A DNA stretch of 64,000 nucleotides from Sphingopyxis jiangsuensis (GCF_016734905.1 NZ_JAERPO010000001.1:1178001-1242000); one strand, 5' to 3'; shown: positions 44,519 through 54,212, counted from the stretch's first letter. The notes: generated by a model not told the origin, from the letters alone. Numbers and translations are program-made.

Positions 44519-45931
44519 ATGACCGACTATTCCGACCTCGTGCAACCCGACAAGGGGCAGGACGCCCGCATCATCCACCTCGTCGACAAGAAGAGCTATG
44601 ACAACTGGCTCAAGGGGCGCAGCGCGCGCGAACGCGCGGCGCTTGAGGCCGCAAACTACAAGCCCGACGGTTACGCCCATGCCATCTTGCCCGGCGACGT
44701 GCCTGAAAGCTGGTCGGTGGTTACGGCAGTCGCCGATGTCGACAGCCTGTCGGCCTGGTGCATTTCGAAGCTCGGCACCGTCCTCCCCGAAGGACGTTAT
44801 CGGCTTGAGGGGCGCCAGCCAGGCAAGGCAATGTTCGGCTGGATGAGCGGCCAGTATCGATTTGATAACTACAAATCAAAGAGCGAGACTCGCGGGCCGC
44901 GCACCCTGCTTACCACCGACGTCGGCGCGATCGCGCCGATGGTCGCCGAGGTGCGCGCGGTCGCGCTGGTGCGCGATCTCGTCAACACCCCCGCCGCCGA
45001 TATGGGACCCGCGACACTCGAAAAGACTGCCGAACGGATCGCCAAGGCGCACGGCGGCAAGCTGACCGTCACCAAGGGCGAGGCGCTCGAACAGGGCTAT
45101 CCGATGATTCACGCGGTCGGGCGCGCGGCGGCCAAGCATCATGCGCCGCGCCTCATCGAGATCGACTGGGGCAAGGATCAGCATCCTCGGGTTGCGCTGG
45201 TCGGCAAGGGGATCAGCTTCGACAGCGGCGGGCTCGACATCAAGCCCGCTTCGGGGATGCGACTGATGAAAAAGGACATGGGCGGCGCCGCGCACGTCCT
45301 CGCGCTCGCCGAACTGGTGATGGCGAGCGGCCTTCCCGTCCGGCTCCATTGCCTCGTCGCGGCGGCCGAGAATGCGATTTCGTCCGACGCCTTTCGCCCC
45401 GGCGACGTGCTCAAAAGCCGCAAGGGGCTGACGGTCGAGATCGGCAATACCGACGCCGAAGGGCGCCTCGTCCTCGGCGACGCACTCGCGCGCGCGGGCG
45501 AGAGCAAGCCCGAGTTGATCGTCGATTTCGCGACTTTGACCGGCGCAGCACGCGTTGCGCTCGGCCCCGACCTTCCCGCCCTTTACGCCAATGACGACAC
45601 GCTGGCTGACGACCTGCTCACGAGCGGGACCGAGCGCGACGATCCGCTGTGGCGCATGCCACTGTGGGACGGTTATGCCGAGTTGCTCGAAACCGACATC
45701 GCCGACCTTGGCAACGCGGGCAGTTCGCCCTTTGCGGGGTCGATCACCGCGGCACTCTTCCTCCAACGCTTCATTCCCGACAAGACCACTTGGGCGCATT
45801 TCGACACCTTCGCCTGGCGACCGACGGCAAAGCCCGGCCGGCCAAAGGGCGGCGCGGCGCTCGGGCTGCGCGCGGCATGGGCGATGCTGCAGTCACGCTA
45901 CGACCGGCGCGGCAAACGGGAAGCGGCTTGA
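44519..45931 (+). CDS. M17 family leucyl aminopeptidase-like protein
   Basis: A 470-residue di-zinc exopeptidase. The catalytic C-terminal domain has GKGISFDSGGLDIKP near residue 225, MKKDMGGAAHVLALAEL, and NTDAEGRLVLGDAL near 310, which contain the metal and bicarbonate-binding residues. The N-terminal domain is short and diverged compared with PepA. It hydrolyses N-terminal residues in the cytoplasm. It diverges from the DUF3298-like gene and is followed by the NlpC/P60 gene about 75 bases downstream. Confidence 0.93.
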   Translation: MTDYSDLVQPDKGQDARIIHLVDKKSYDNWLKGRSARERAALEAANYKPDGYAHAILPGDVPESWSVVTAVADVDSLSAWCISKLGTVLPEGRYRLEGRQPGKAMFGWMSGQYRFDNYKSKSETRGPRTLLTTDVGAIAPMVAEVRAVALVRDLVNTPAADMGPATLEKTAERIAKAHGGKLTVTKGEALEQGYPMIHAVGRAAAKHHAPRLIEIDWGKDQHPRVALVGKGISFDSGGLDIKPASGMRLMKKDMGGAAHVLALAELVMASGLPVRLHCLVAAAENAISSDAFRPGDVLKSRKGLTVEIGNTDAEGRLVLGDALARAGESKPELIVDFATLTGAARVALGPDLPALYANDDTLADDLLTSGTERDDPLWRMPLWDGYAELLETDIADLGNAGSSPFAGSITAALFLQRFIPDKTTWAHFDTFAWRPTAKPGRPKGGAALGLRAAWAMLQSRYDRRGKREAA

Positions 45932-46005
45932 TAAACTTCGTCCGGCTGGGCTAATGCCGCGCGATTCCGCCAGCGGCGGCTATTCGGATAGTGACAGGAC
46001 AATAG

Positions 46006-46950
46006 GTGACTGGAGAAAGCGGCGATAATCAGGTCTCTTCGCGGGTACGGATGGGGCGGCCCGGTGTCGCTGGCGCCGGCCGCGATCGCTTTGGCCTGAC
46101 CGGCGTTTCGCAGTCCTTTGATCCGCGCATCGTTGCGATCCGGCCCGACCTCGCCGATATCGCGGTCGCAGGCCGCTATTTCGCGCCCCATTATGCCGCG
46201 CCGATGATGCGGAGCGGCGCGCTGCCGGCCGCGGCGATGCGCGCTTCCCCGGCGACCGACGCCGAACAGACAAGCGAATTGCTGTTCGGCGAAGGATTTG
46301 CGCTTCTCGACATCACCGGCGGCTGGGCGTGGGGTTACAGCCTCGCCGACCATTATGTCGGCTATATCGCCGCCGACGCGCTCGCCGCACCGATTGCCCC
46401 GACCCACCGCGTTATTGCGCGCGAATCGATCGTCCACAGCGCGCCCGATGCCGCGAGCGGCGGCTCGGCGATCGTCCCGCGCGGCGCGCTGGTGATGGGA
46501 GAGGCGCAGGGCGAGTGGCTCGCCACCTCGCACGGATATTTTCCCTTGGCGGCGCTTGCCGAGGTCGACGAAACCGACAGCGACCCCGTGGCGGTTGCAG
46601 AGGATCTGATCGGCACGCCCTATCTTTGGGGCGGACGCACGGCGAAAGGTATCGACTGTTCGGGACTGGTCCAGCTCGCCTGGCATGCGGCAGGCGTACA
46701 GCTGCCGCGCGACAGCGACCTGCAGCTCGATGCGCTCGGCCCCGACAAGGATGTGGCGCCGGGCGATCTGGCGCGCGGCGACCTTGTCTTCTTCCCCGGC
46801 CATGTCGGGATCGTGGCCGACGGGGGGACCATCGTCCACGCCAGCCAGCACTGGAACGAAGTGCGCGCCGAACCGCTCGCCGACCTTGTCGCGCGCTCGG
46901 CCGCCGAAGGGAATGACCCCGCCGTGCTCGGCTACAAGCGGCCGCGCTGA
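46006..46950 (+). CDS. C40 (NlpC/P60) peptidoglycan hydrolase with SH3-like domains
   Basis: A 314-residue protein. The N-terminal half contains SH3-like repeats, and the C-terminal domain from about 185 is NlpC/P60: GIDCSGLVQLAWHAAG with the catalytic Cys near 207, then GHVGIVADGGTIVHAS with the His. The family cleaves D-Glu-mDAP type bonds. No signal peptide is obvious, so cytoplasmic recycling is an alternative to export. AGGA precedes the GTG at 46006; an ATG at 46051 is the other candidate. It is four bases before argC. Confidence 0.85.
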   Translation: MTGESGDNQVSSRVRMGRPGVAGAGRDRFGLTGVSQSFDPRIVAIRPDLADIAVAGRYFAPHYAAPMMRSGALPAAAMRASPATDAEQTSELLFGEGFALLDITGGWAWGYSLADHYVGYIAADALAAPIAPTHRVIARESIVHSAPDAASGGSAIVPRGALVMGEAQGEWLATSHGYFPLAALAEVDETDSDPVAVAEDLIGTPYLWGGRTAKGIDCSGLVQLAWHAAGVQLPRDSDLQLDALGPDKDVAPGDLARGDLVFFPGHVGIVADGGTIVHASQHWNEVRAEPLADLVARSAAEGNDPAVLGYKRPR

Positions 46951-46953
46951 CGC

Positions 46954-47880
46954 ATGACACAGTCGATCTTCATCGACGGCGCTGCCGGTACCACGGGGCT
47001 CGAAATCGCCGAACGACTGGCGGGGCGGAGCGAATTTTCGCTGATCGCGCTCGACGAAGCGCGGCGCAAGGACGCCGATGCGCGCCGCGAGGCGCTCAAC
47101 GACGCCGATTTTGTCATCCTGTGCCTCCCCGACGATGCGGCGCGCGAAGCGGTCGCGATGATCGCTAACGAACGAACGCGCGTCATCGATGCCTCGACCG
47201 CACACCGCGTCGCGCCCGGCTGGACCTATGGCTTTCCCGAAGTCAGCGGCCATGATGCGGTTGCGGCTGCCGCGCGCGTCAGCAATCCCGGCTGCTATTC
47301 GACCGGATTCATCGCGCTGCTCGCGCCGCTCGTGCGCGCGGGACTGCTCCCCGCCGACTGGCCCTATAGTTGCAACGCAGTCAGCGGCTATTCGGGCGGC
47401 GGCAAGGCGCTCATCGAACGCTTCGAGCAGGACCGCGACATTGCATGGCGCGGCTATGCGCTGACGCTCGGCCACAAGCATGTGCCGGAGATGCAGGCGC
47501 ATTGCGGCCTGTCGGTCGCGCCCTTGTTCACCCCTGCGGTGATTCCTGCGCATCGCGGCATGGTCGTCGAAATCCCACTGCCGCTCGCCGCTATGCCGCG
47601 CGCTGCCAACCCTGATGCGCTGCGCGCCGCTCTGGCCGAATTTTATGCGGGCAGCGCGATCGTCACGATGGGCGAGGCACCTGCCAGTGGCGAAATGCTG
47701 CTGCGCGGCTCCGAGGAGGGTGGCGACCAAATCGAACTGTTCGTGTTCGGCAATGGTGACGGCAGCCAGGCGCGGCTCGTTGCGCGGCTCGACAACCTCG
47801 GCAAGGGCGCAAGCGGAGCGTGCGTCCAGAACCTCAATATCATGGCAGGATTGCCCGAGACCGCGAGCCTGCGACTCTGA
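46954..47880 (+). CDS. argC: N-acetyl-gamma-glutamyl-phosphate reductase, type 2
   Basis: ArgC reduces N-acetylglutamyl phosphate in arginine synthesis. At 308 residues this is the short type 2 form. Features are SIFIDGAAGTTGLEIAERL (NADP site), SNPGCYSTGFIALL with the catalytic Cys near residue 113, SGYSGGGKALIE and LGHKHVPEMQ near 175. No other arg gene is nearby. It begins four bases after the NlpC/P60 stop. Confidence 0.95.
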   Translation: MTQSIFIDGAAGTTGLEIAERLAGRSEFSLIALDEARRKDADARREALNDADFVILCLPDDAAREAVAMIANERTRVIDASTAHRVAPGWTYGFPEVSGHDAVAAAARVSNPGCYSTGFIALLAPLVRAGLLPADWPYSCNAVSGYSGGGKALIERFEQDRDIAWRGYALTLGHKHVPEMQAHCGLSVAPLFTPAVIPAHRGMVVEIPLPLAAMPRAANPDALRAALAEFYAGSAIVTMGEAPASGEMLLRGSEEGGDQIELFVFGNGDGSQARLVARLDNLGKGASGACVQNLNIMAGLPETASLRL

Positions 47881-47882
47881 CC

Positions 47883-48098
47883 TCAGTGAACCGTGTCGAG
47901 CGCGGTGTCGATCGACAGATAGGTAATCAACCGTTCGATCTGGCGCCAGCGCGCAAAGTGGATGTGGTTCCCAAGGACGCGGAACTGCTCCGCGCGCGCC
48001 GCGGCGGCAAAGCCGGCTTCATCGCCATGTTCGCGGATGAGCGCGTCGGCTTCGTCGACCGCACCGCGGTCGGTCAAATATGGCGCTTGCAATTGCAT
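47883..48098 (-). CDS. Small conserved hypothetical protein
   Basis: A protein of about 71 residues, rich in Ala and charged residues, with the distinctive ending NHIHFARWRQIERLITYLS. I recognise the pattern as common in sphingomonad small proteins but it has no known function. The start at 48098 is chosen over 48188 because the first 30 residues of the longer version are not conserved-looking and GGGA precedes 48098. It is convergent with argC and divergent from the sorbosone dehydrogenase gene. Confidence 0.65.
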   Translation of the reverse strand: MQLQAPYLTDRGAVDEADALIREHGDEAGFAAAARAEQFRVLGNHIHFARWRQIERLITYLSIDTALDTVH

Positions 48099-48257
48099 AT
48101 CGTTCCCGGCCCTCTCGATCGCCGACCTACCTACCCCCGCGCCCCTGACTGCGCCGTTCCCAACCGTGATGAACAAATGGGTAAGCATATTTCGGGACCA
48201 GACTTGGGCTGCGTTTCGCCCCTTTGCCGCCGCGCCGCGCGCGTGTAGGAAAAGACC

Positions 48258-49598
48258 ATGCGCAAGATCCTGAAATATGTCGCCCTCGGCCTTTTGGTGC
48301 TGCTGATCGCCGGAGGTGTCACGCTTTACGTCATGTCGCGCCCCGACATCGCGCGTTTCTCAACCGCCGAACTCAGTGGCCGCGTCCCCGTGATGGCGTC
48401 GCAACGCACCGAGACTTTCCCGACGATCAACGTGCCAGAGGCGACAAGCTGGCCCGCCGGCGAGGCGCCGCGCGCCGCGCAGGGATTGACCGTTGGCCGC
48501 TTTGCCGAAGGGCTCGACCATCCGCGCACGATCCTGGTCCTGCCCAATGGCGATGTGCTCGTCGCCGAAGCACAGAGCCCGCCGCGCGACACGTCGGGCA
48601 TCGAAGGCATGGTGATGGGCCGGCTGATGAGCAAGGCGGGCGCAGGCGGCGTCTCGGCCAACCGCATCACCCTGCTCCGCGACGCCGATGGCGACGGCAA
48701 GGCCGAAGTGAAGACCCCCTATATCACCGGGCTCAACTCGCCCTATGGCATGGCGCTGGTCGGCGAAACGCTTTACGTCGCCAACACCGACGCCCTGCTC
48801 GCCTTTCCCTATGTCGAAGGCGAGACTGCAATGAGCGCCAAGCCCGAAAAAATCGTCGACCTCCCCGCCAAGGGCACCAACCGCCACTGGACCAAGAGCC
48901 TCGCCGCGGCGCCGAACGGCTGGCTTTACATCGGTGTCGGCGCCGATTCGAATATCGGCGAGGCGGGGATGAACCGCGAGTTCCGCCGCGCGAGCGTGCT
49001 CGAAGTGCGCCCGGAACAGAAATATATGCGTACCTATGCCGCGGGCATTCGCAACCCTGTCGGGCTTGCCTTTTATCCCGGCACCGACCGGCTGTGGACC
49101 GTGGTCAACGAGCGCGACATGATCGGCAGCGACCTTGTCCCCGACTATCTGACCGACGTAGCCGAAGGCGATTTCTACGGCTGGCCCTGGTATTATTGGG
49201 GTGGCTTCATCGACCCGCGCGTCCCGCCCGAGGCGGAGGATCGCCGCCAATATGTGAAGCGCCCCGAATATGGGCTGGGCGCACACACTGCACCGCTCGG
49301 CATGACATTCACCGACGGCCTCGACCTTGGCGAGCGCTGGGCGAACGGCGCCCTCGTCGCACGGCATGGATCATGGAATCGCGATCCTGTGGCAGGCTAT
49401 GACGTTGTGTTCGTCAAGTTCGGCGCGAACCGCAAGCCGGTCGATGCGCTGCCGGTCACCCTGCTCGACGGATTCCTTGCCCCGGATACAAAGACTACGC
49501 GCGGGCGCCCCGCCGACGTCAAGGTTGCAAAGGACGGCAGCGCGCTGATCGCCGACGATACCGGTGGGGTTATCTGGCGGGTTGCGAAGGGAGGCTAA
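48258..49598 (+). CDS. Membrane-anchored L-sorbosone dehydrogenase-like (PQQ-type) protein
   Basis: A 446-residue protein with one N-terminal membrane helix (residues 6-26) and a beta-propeller of the glucose/sorbosone dehydrogenase family. Typical blocks are FAEGLDHPRTILVLPNGDVLVAEAQ near 95, GLNSPYGMALVGETLYVANT near 165, GVGADSNIGEAGM, and GEDMGWPWYYWGG-like DFYGWPWYYWGGFIDPR near 320. Such proteins oxidise sugar aldehydes in the periplasm, usually with PQQ. No PQQ genes are in this window, so activity is unconfirmed. AGGAA precedes the ATG. Confidence 0.88.
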   Translation: MRKILKYVALGLLVLLIAGGVTLYVMSRPDIARFSTAELSGRVPVMASQRTETFPTINVPEATSWPAGEAPRAAQGLTVGRFAEGLDHPRTILVLPNGDVLVAEAQSPPRDTSGIEGMVMGRLMSKAGAGGVSANRITLLRDADGDGKAEVKTPYITGLNSPYGMALVGETLYVANTDALLAFPYVEGETAMSAKPEKIVDLPAKGTNRHWTKSLAAAPNGWLYIGVGADSNIGEAGMNREFRRASVLEVRPEQKYMRTYAAGIRNPVGLAFYPGTDRLWTVVNERDMIGSDLVPDYLTDVAEGDFYGWPWYYWGGFIDPRVPPEAEDRRQYVKRPEYGLGAHTAPLGMTFTDGLDLGERWANGALVARHGSWNRDPVAGYDVVFVKFGANRKPVDALPVTLLDGFLAPDTKTTRGRPADVKVAKDGSALIADDTGGVIWRVAKGG

Positions 49599-49603
49599 AA
49601 GGC

Positions 49604-49693
49604 ATCGTCCCCGCACAGGCGGGGACCACTGGCAGCCTTGCTCCCACCCTCGGCCTAAAACGATGGCAACCCCGCCTTCGCGGGGGCGAAGGT
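49604..49693. repeat. Two hairpins between convergent genes
   Basis: GTCCCCGC / GCGGGGAC (49607-49626) and CCCCGC / GCGGGG (49670-49685) are perfect inverted repeats. They fill the gap between the sorbosone dehydrogenase-like gene and dnaN and may stop transcription from both. Confidence 0.7.
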
Positions 49694-49695
49694 CT

Positions 49696-50811
49696 TTAGA
49701 CCCGCATCGGCATCAGCACGTAAAGCGCCGGGCTTTTCTCGCTTTCGCGGATCAAGGTCGGGGCGTTGGCGTCGGCGAGGTGGAGCTCGACGCTGTCGCC
49801 GTCGACCTGGCCCAAAATGTCGCTGAGATAGCGGGCGTTGAAGCCGATCTCCATCGCGTCGCTGTCATAGCCTGCGGCGAGTTCTTCGGCCGCGGTGCCG
49901 TTTTCGGGGCTGGTCACGCTGAGCGTGATGCGGTCCTTGTCGAGCCCGACCTTCACCGCGCGCGTCTTTTCGCTCGCAATCGTCGACACGCGGTCGACGC
50001 CCTGGAACAGGCTCTTGGGATCGACCTTCAGCAGCTTGTCATTCGCCGTCGGGATGACGCGGCTGTAGTCGGGGAAGGTGCCGTCGATCAGCTTCGACGT
50101 CAGCACCGCATGGCCCAGCGTAAAGCGGATCTTGGTCGCCGACAGGCTGATCTCGACATTGCCCTCGGCCTCGTCGAGCAGCTTGCGGATTTCGCCGATG
50201 CATTTGCGGGGTACAATGACGTCGGGCATGCCGCTCGCGCCTTCGGGGCGCGTCACCGTGTAACGCGCGAGGCGGTGGCCGTCGGTCGCCGCGGCCTTGA
50301 GCACAGGACCCGTCGCATCCTCGGCGACATGGAAGAAGATGCCGTTCAGATAATAGCGCGTTTCCTCGGTCGAGATGGCAAAACGCGTCTTGTCGATAAT
50401 CTGGATGAGCTCGGCGACGGGCAGCTCAAAGCTCGTCGGCAGGTCACCCTCGGCGATCACCGGAAAGTCGTCGCGCGGCAGCGTCGGCAGGTTGAAGTTG
50501 GAGCGGCCGGCCTTGACCTGCATCTTGCCCTCGGCGGCAGCGAGGCTGACCTCGGCCCCCTCGGGCAGCTTGCGCGCGATCTCGAAAAGCGTGTGCGCCG
50601 ACACGGTTGTCGTGCCCGGCGTTTCAACCTTGGCCGCGATGGTTTCGACGACCTGCAGGTCGAGGTCAGTCGCCATCAGCTTCAGGCTGCCCGACGCGTC
50701 GGCTTCGATCAGGACGTTCGACAGGATGGGGATGGTATTGCGCCGCTCGACCACCGACTGGACATGGCCGAGGCTCTTGAGCAGCACCGCACGTTCGATC
50801 GTCGCTTTCAT
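49696..50811 (-). CDS. dnaN: DNA polymerase III beta subunit (sliding clamp)
   Basis: The clamp encircles DNA and tethers polymerases. The 371-residue protein is full length with three repeated domains: MKATIERAVLLKSLGHVQSV at the N-terminus, LPTLPRDDFPVIAEGD near 120, LNGIFFHVAED near 170 and the C-terminal LHLADANAPTLIRESEKSPALYVLMPMRV. Unlike many bacteria it is not next to dnaA or recF here, so this is not a visible origin region. It is divergent from the IalB-like gene. Confidence 0.97.
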   Translation of the reverse strand: MKATIERAVLLKSLGHVQSVVERRNTIPILSNVLIEADASGSLKLMATDLDLQVVETIAAKVETPGTTTVSAHTLFEIARKLPEGAEVSLAAAEGKMQVKAGRSNFNLPTLPRDDFPVIAEGDLPTSFELPVAELIQIIDKTRFAISTEETRYYLNGIFFHVAEDATGPVLKAAATDGHRLARYTVTRPEGASGMPDVIVPRKCIGEIRKLLDEAEGNVEISLSATKIRFTLGHAVLTSKLIDGTFPDYSRVIPTANDKLLKVDPKSLFQGVDRVSTIASEKTRAVKVGLDKDRITLSVTSPENGTAAEELAAGYDSDAMEIGFNARYLSDILGQVDGDSVELHLADANAPTLIRESEKSPALYVLMPMRV

Positions 50812-50979
50812 CTAATCCATCATCCCTGTGTCTGTCAGGATTGCCCTGGGAAATTCGGCGGCGCGGGCCAGCATGCCCCGAATCCCGTTCGCCGAAAAAT
50901 GTCCACCTTCCTTAACGAACGCAACGCGCCGCGCAAGCCAAGCTTGCATTGCAGCGCCATTCGCGCGAACGAAGGCGCG

Positions 50980-51477
50980 ATGCGGCGCGCGGCCTTCTTT
51001 TCTCTCATTCTGGTCCTCCTGCCCGCCGCGGCGCTCGCGGCGCCGCGCACGGCGCTCGGCATTTTCGAGGATTGGGGCGCCTTTCGCGAGGCGAGGACGC
51101 CGCGCTGCTTTGCGATTGCCGAGCCGTCGGCTTCGATCGGTCGCGCGCAGGAAAAGCCCTTTGCGAGCATCGGATATTGGCCGCGGTCGCGTATCCGCGG
51201 GCAATTCTATATCCGCCTGTCGAAACCGCGCCTTGACGGCAGCGAATTGCGTCTGACCGTCGGCAGCCGCCGCTTCATCCTCGCCGGCAACGGCGCCCAC
51301 GGTTGGGCGAGCGATGCCCGGATGGACGCCGCGATCATCGCCGCCATGCGTTCGGCGCAGACCATGCGTGTCGAAAGCCGCGCGGCGAGTGGGGGTGCGA
51401 TTTCGGACCGGTACCGCCTGCGCGGCGCAGCGACCGCGATCGACGCCGCTGCACTTGGCTGCGCGAAGCTTCGATAG
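50980..51477 (+). CDS. Exported IalB-like (invasion-associated locus B family) protein
   Basis: A 165-residue protein with a signal peptide (residues 1-18, cleaved after AALAA). The mature part begins RTALGIFEDWGAFRE and has RCFAIAEPS near 35, RGQFYIRLSK and later SQTMRVESRA, in the pattern of small IalB-type beta-sandwich proteins. IalB family members are periplasmic or secreted; most have unknown roles outside Bartonella. GAAGG precedes the ATG. It stands between dnaN and a convergent LysR gene. Confidence 0.7.
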   Translation: MRRAAFFSLILVLLPAAALAAPRTALGIFEDWGAFREARTPRCFAIAEPSASIGRAQEKPFASIGYWPRSRIRGQFYIRLSKPRLDGSELRLTVGSRRFILAGNGAHGWASDARMDAAIIAAMRSAQTMRVESRAASGGAISDRYRLRGAATAIDAAALGCAKLR

Positions 51478-51487
51478 CGGGTTCGCG

Positions 51488-52369
51488 CTAACCGCGCGCC
51501 ACGCGCTTCAGTTCGAGCGCGAGGAAATCGAGCACCGTGCGAACGCGCGGGACGTGGCGCAGCCTTTCGTGGACGAGCAGCCAGAGGCCGGTGGTGTCGT
51601 CCTTTCGCGGCGGTATGCAGCGCACGAGTTCGGGGTCACTGTCCGCCAGAAAGCTGGGAAGGATTGCAAGCCCCATCCCCGATCGGACACCGGACAACAG
51701 CCCCGCGGCGCTGTCATATTGCATGACGACCGAATCCTCGAGACCGTGCCGTTGCAACCACGCCTTATAGGGTCCCCAGACGTTACCCCCACCCCCGATG
51801 AAGGGGTGCAAGACAAGGTCGTCCCGGCGCTGGGGTTTGCCGTGGAGTTCCGCATATTCGCGGCTGCAATAGAGCGTCCAGGGATTATCGGCGACGCGGC
51901 GACCGACCAGTCCTCCCCCCGACGGTTGCTTGCTGCTGCGGATTGCGATGTCGGCCGCGCCCGCAGCGAGATCGCGCGTTTCGTCTGCCGAGTCGACCTG
52001 CAAGTGGATTTCGGGATGCGCGGTGCGGAGCGCGCGGAGGATCGGAGGCAGAATCGTGACCGCGATCATTTCCATCGTGGTAAGACTTACCGTCCCTGCC
52101 GTATCGCGCGACCTTGCGCCAGCGGCCTGATCAAAGCGCTCGGCGGCATCGCGCACCGCCGCCGCGTGACCCAGCATCGCTTCCCCAACCGGGGTCAGCG
52201 CATATCCCGCCTGCCGTCGCTCGAACAGGGCGAGCCCCGTCGCCTCCTCCAGCGCCGCGATTCGCCGCGCGACCGTCGTCTGGCTGACGCGCAGCGCCTG
52301 CGCCGCGGCGAGCGTGCTGCCCGTTTCCGCCACGGCGAGAAAGGATTTGAGGTCGTTCCAGTCGTACAT
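51488..52369 (-). CDS. LysR family transcriptional regulator
   Basis: A 293-residue LysR protein. The winged helix-turn-helix lies at residues 5-60 (MYDWNDLKSFLAVAETGSTL, then RVSQTTVARRIAALEE), and the rest is the co-inducer domain. The absence of an adjacent divergent metabolic gene leaves its target unknown. The diverging neighbour across 150 bases is a UrcA gene, which may be its target. The start is at ATG 52369 or possibly 52384; neither has a clear Shine-Dalgarno. Confidence 0.88.
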   Translation of the reverse strand: MYDWNDLKSFLAVAETGSTLAAAQALRVSQTTVARRIAALEEATGLALFERRQAGYALTPVGEAMLGHAAAVRDAAERFDQAAGARSRDTAGTVSLTTMEMIAVTILPPILRALRTAHPEIHLQVDSADETRDLAAGAADIAIRSSKQPSGGGLVGRRVADNPWTLYCSREYAELHGKPQRRDDLVLHPFIGGGGNVWGPYKAWLQRHGLEDSVVMQYDSAAGLLSGVRSGMGLAILPSFLADSDPELVRCIPPRKDDTTGLWLLVHERLRHVPRVRTVLDFLALELKRVARG

Positions 52370-52516
52370 GGTGCGCCGGCTCATACGCCCACTCGCGCGG
52401 TTCTGCAATTTCGCAGAATGATCGCGCAACATCGTTGCTCCCGGCGCGCGCGACGATTGCCTAAATTGGCTCCACCGGCTTCCTCCCCTCCCTAAACAGC
52501 CGGCCGATGGAGACAT

Positions 52517-52846
52517 ATGATGAAAAAGCATCTGATCCTCGCCGCCCTGGTTACCATCCAGCTGGGCGTGCCTGCCTATGCCGAACCCGCTTCCACCCAG
52601 CGGACGGCCTTTATCCACCATAGCGACCTCGATCTGGCGACCAAGTCGGGACAGGACCGGCTCAAGCACCGGATCTGGCGCGCCGCCGCCGATGTGTGCG
52701 GAACCGCGCATGAATTCGACCTCGAAGGCAAGAATGAAGTTCGCAAATGCCGCCGCGAGACGGCTCAAGTCGCTTCGGCCCAGGCCGACGAACTCGTCGC
52801 GGCCGCGCGCGGGAGCCAGCCGATCCTCCTTACGGCCGCGCAATAA
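52517..52846 (+). CDS. UrcA family protein
   Basis: A 109-residue exported protein with a signal peptide (residues 1-22, PAYA). The mature part has RIWRAAADVCGTAHEFDLEGKNEVRKCRRETAQVA, with the paired cysteines of the UrcA family. These small periplasmic proteins are common in sphingomonads and Caulobacterales, with unknown function. GGAG precedes ATG 52517 and 52520, either of which may be used. It is divergent from the LysR gene and has its own terminator. Confidence 0.85.
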   Translation: MMKKHLILAALVTIQLGVPAYAEPASTQRTAFIHHSDLDLATKSGQDRLKHRIWRAAADVCGTAHEFDLEGKNEVRKCRRETAQVASAQADELVAAARGSQPILLTAAQ

Positions 52847-52883
52847 CAGACATTCCGTCCAGGCCTTTACGGACTCCTCTACT

Positions 52884-52914
52884 CCCGCGCGTCGGACGAC
52901 GCGCGGGTCTTTTT
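52884..52914 (+). terminator. Rho-independent terminator of the UrcA gene
   Basis: A perfect 10-bp stem CCCGCGCGTC / GACGCGCGGG with a 4-base loop is followed by TCTTTTT. It lies about 40 bases after the stop. Confidence 0.92.
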
Positions 52915-52973
52915 GCGCCCTTCATCCGCCATGATTGCGCAACCGGGCGTTCGTGCCTATATGCGCGCATATC

Positions 52974-54212
52974 ATGCAGATTCCCGGCCATATCGACCCC
53001 GTGACGACGGGCACCGTCCCGCTGCGCGGCGGTAACCGCATCGACCTTGTCGGGTTGACGCGCGACGGCGTACGTGCGGCGCTCGAAGAGGCCGGGCTCG
53101 ACGCCAAGGCTGCGAAGCTTCGCGCGAAGCAGATCTGGCACTGGATCTATCATCGCGGCGTCACCGATTTCGACGCGATGACCGACATCGCCAAGGCGAT
53201 GCGTCCCTGGCTGACCGAGCGATTCATCGTCGGGCGCCCCACGGTTGTCACCGCGCAGGTGTCGAACGACGGCACCCGCAAGTGGCTGCTCGCCGCCGCC
53301 GACGGCCAGGAATATGAAATGGTGTTCATCCCCGACGCCGACCGCGGAACGCTCTGCGTGTCGAGCCAGGTCGGCTGTACCCTGAACTGCCGCTTCTGCC
53401 ACACCGGCACGATGCGCCTCGTGCGTAATCTGTCCGCGGGCGAGATCGTCGGGCAAGTGCTGCTCGCGCGCGACGCGCTCGGTGAATGGCCGAAGGGGAC
53501 GATGGCATCGAGCGCGGATATCGAAGACGAGGACGACGACGCGGGCCATTACACCGCCGACGGCCGCATGCTCACCAACATCGTGATGATGGGCATGGGC
53601 GAGCCGCTCTATAATTTCGACGAGGTCAAGGGCGCGCTCAAGATCGTGATGGACGGCGACGGCCTTGCGCTGTCGAAGCGGCGCATCACCCTGTCGACGA
53701 GCGGCGTCGTTCCGATGATGGCGCGCGCTGGCGAAGAGATTGGCGTCAACCTCGCCGTTTCGCTTCACGCGGTGAACAAGGAAGTGCGCGACGAGATCGT
53801 CCCGCTCAACCGAAAATACGGCATCGAACAACTGCTCGAAGCCTGCGCCGCCTATCCAGGTGCCAATAATGCGCGGCGCATCACGTTCGAATATGTGATG
53901 CTGAAGGACAAGAACGACAGCGATGCCGACGCGCGCGAATTGGTGCGGTTGATCAAGCAGTATCGGCTGCCCGCAAAGGTCAATCTGATTCCTTTCAACC
54001 CGTGGCCCGGCGCGCCCTATGAATGCTCGTCGCCCGAGCGCGTGCGCGCGTTCAGCAACCTGATTTTCGAGGCGGGGATCTCGGCCCCGATCCGCACCCC
54101 GCGCGGTCGCGATATCATGGCCGCGTGCGGCCAGCTCAAGAGCGCCGCGACCAAGCCGACGCGCGCCGAACTCGACCGCATCGCTGAAGAAAAGCAGGCC
54201 GCGCTGGGCTGA
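52974..54212 (+). CDS. rlmN: 23S rRNA (adenine(2503)-C(2))-methyltransferase RlmN
   Basis: RlmN methylates A2503 of 23S rRNA and A37 of some tRNAs by a radical SAM route. The 412-residue protein has the N-terminal RNA-binding region, the cluster motif [11 protein letters not shown] near residue 133, [12 protein letters not shown] near 203, [10 protein letters not shown], and the C-terminal [12 protein letters not shown] with the methyl-carrying Cys. An acidic insert (near residue 180, rich in Asp and Glu) is typical of alphaproteobacterial members. The start at 52974 gives [10 protein letters not shown]. It follows the UrcA terminator. Confidence 0.96.
   Translation: MQIPGHIDPVTTGTVPLRGGNRIDLVGLTRDGVRAALEEAGLDAKAAKLRAKQIWHWIYHRGVTDFDAMTDIAKAMRPWLTERFIVGRPTVVTAQVSNDGTRKWLLAAADGQEYEMVFIPDADRGTLCVSSQVGCTLNCRFCHTGTMRLVRNLSAGEIVGQVLLARDALGEWPKGTMASSADIEDEDDDAGHYTADGRMLTNIVMMGMGEPLYNFDEVKGALKIVMDGDGLALSKRRITLSTSGVVPMMARAGEEIGVNLAVSLHAVNKEVRDEIVPLNRKYGIEQLLEACAAYPGANNARRITFEYVMLKDKNDSDADARELVRLIKQYRLPAKVNLIPFNPWPGAPYECSSPERVRAFSNLIFEAGISAPIRTPRGRDIMAACGQLKSAATKPTRAELDRIAEEKQAALG

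Noticed and set aside
45898..47730. Long minus-strand reading frame (610 codons) across the NlpC/P60 and argC genes
   Set aside because: It covers two complete plus-strand genes and has the Arg-rich composition expected of an antisense frame.
49696..50811. Replication origin suggested by dnaN
   Set aside because: No dnaA, recF or gyrB and no DnaA-box cluster are seen beside it. In this lineage dnaN is often apart from the origin.
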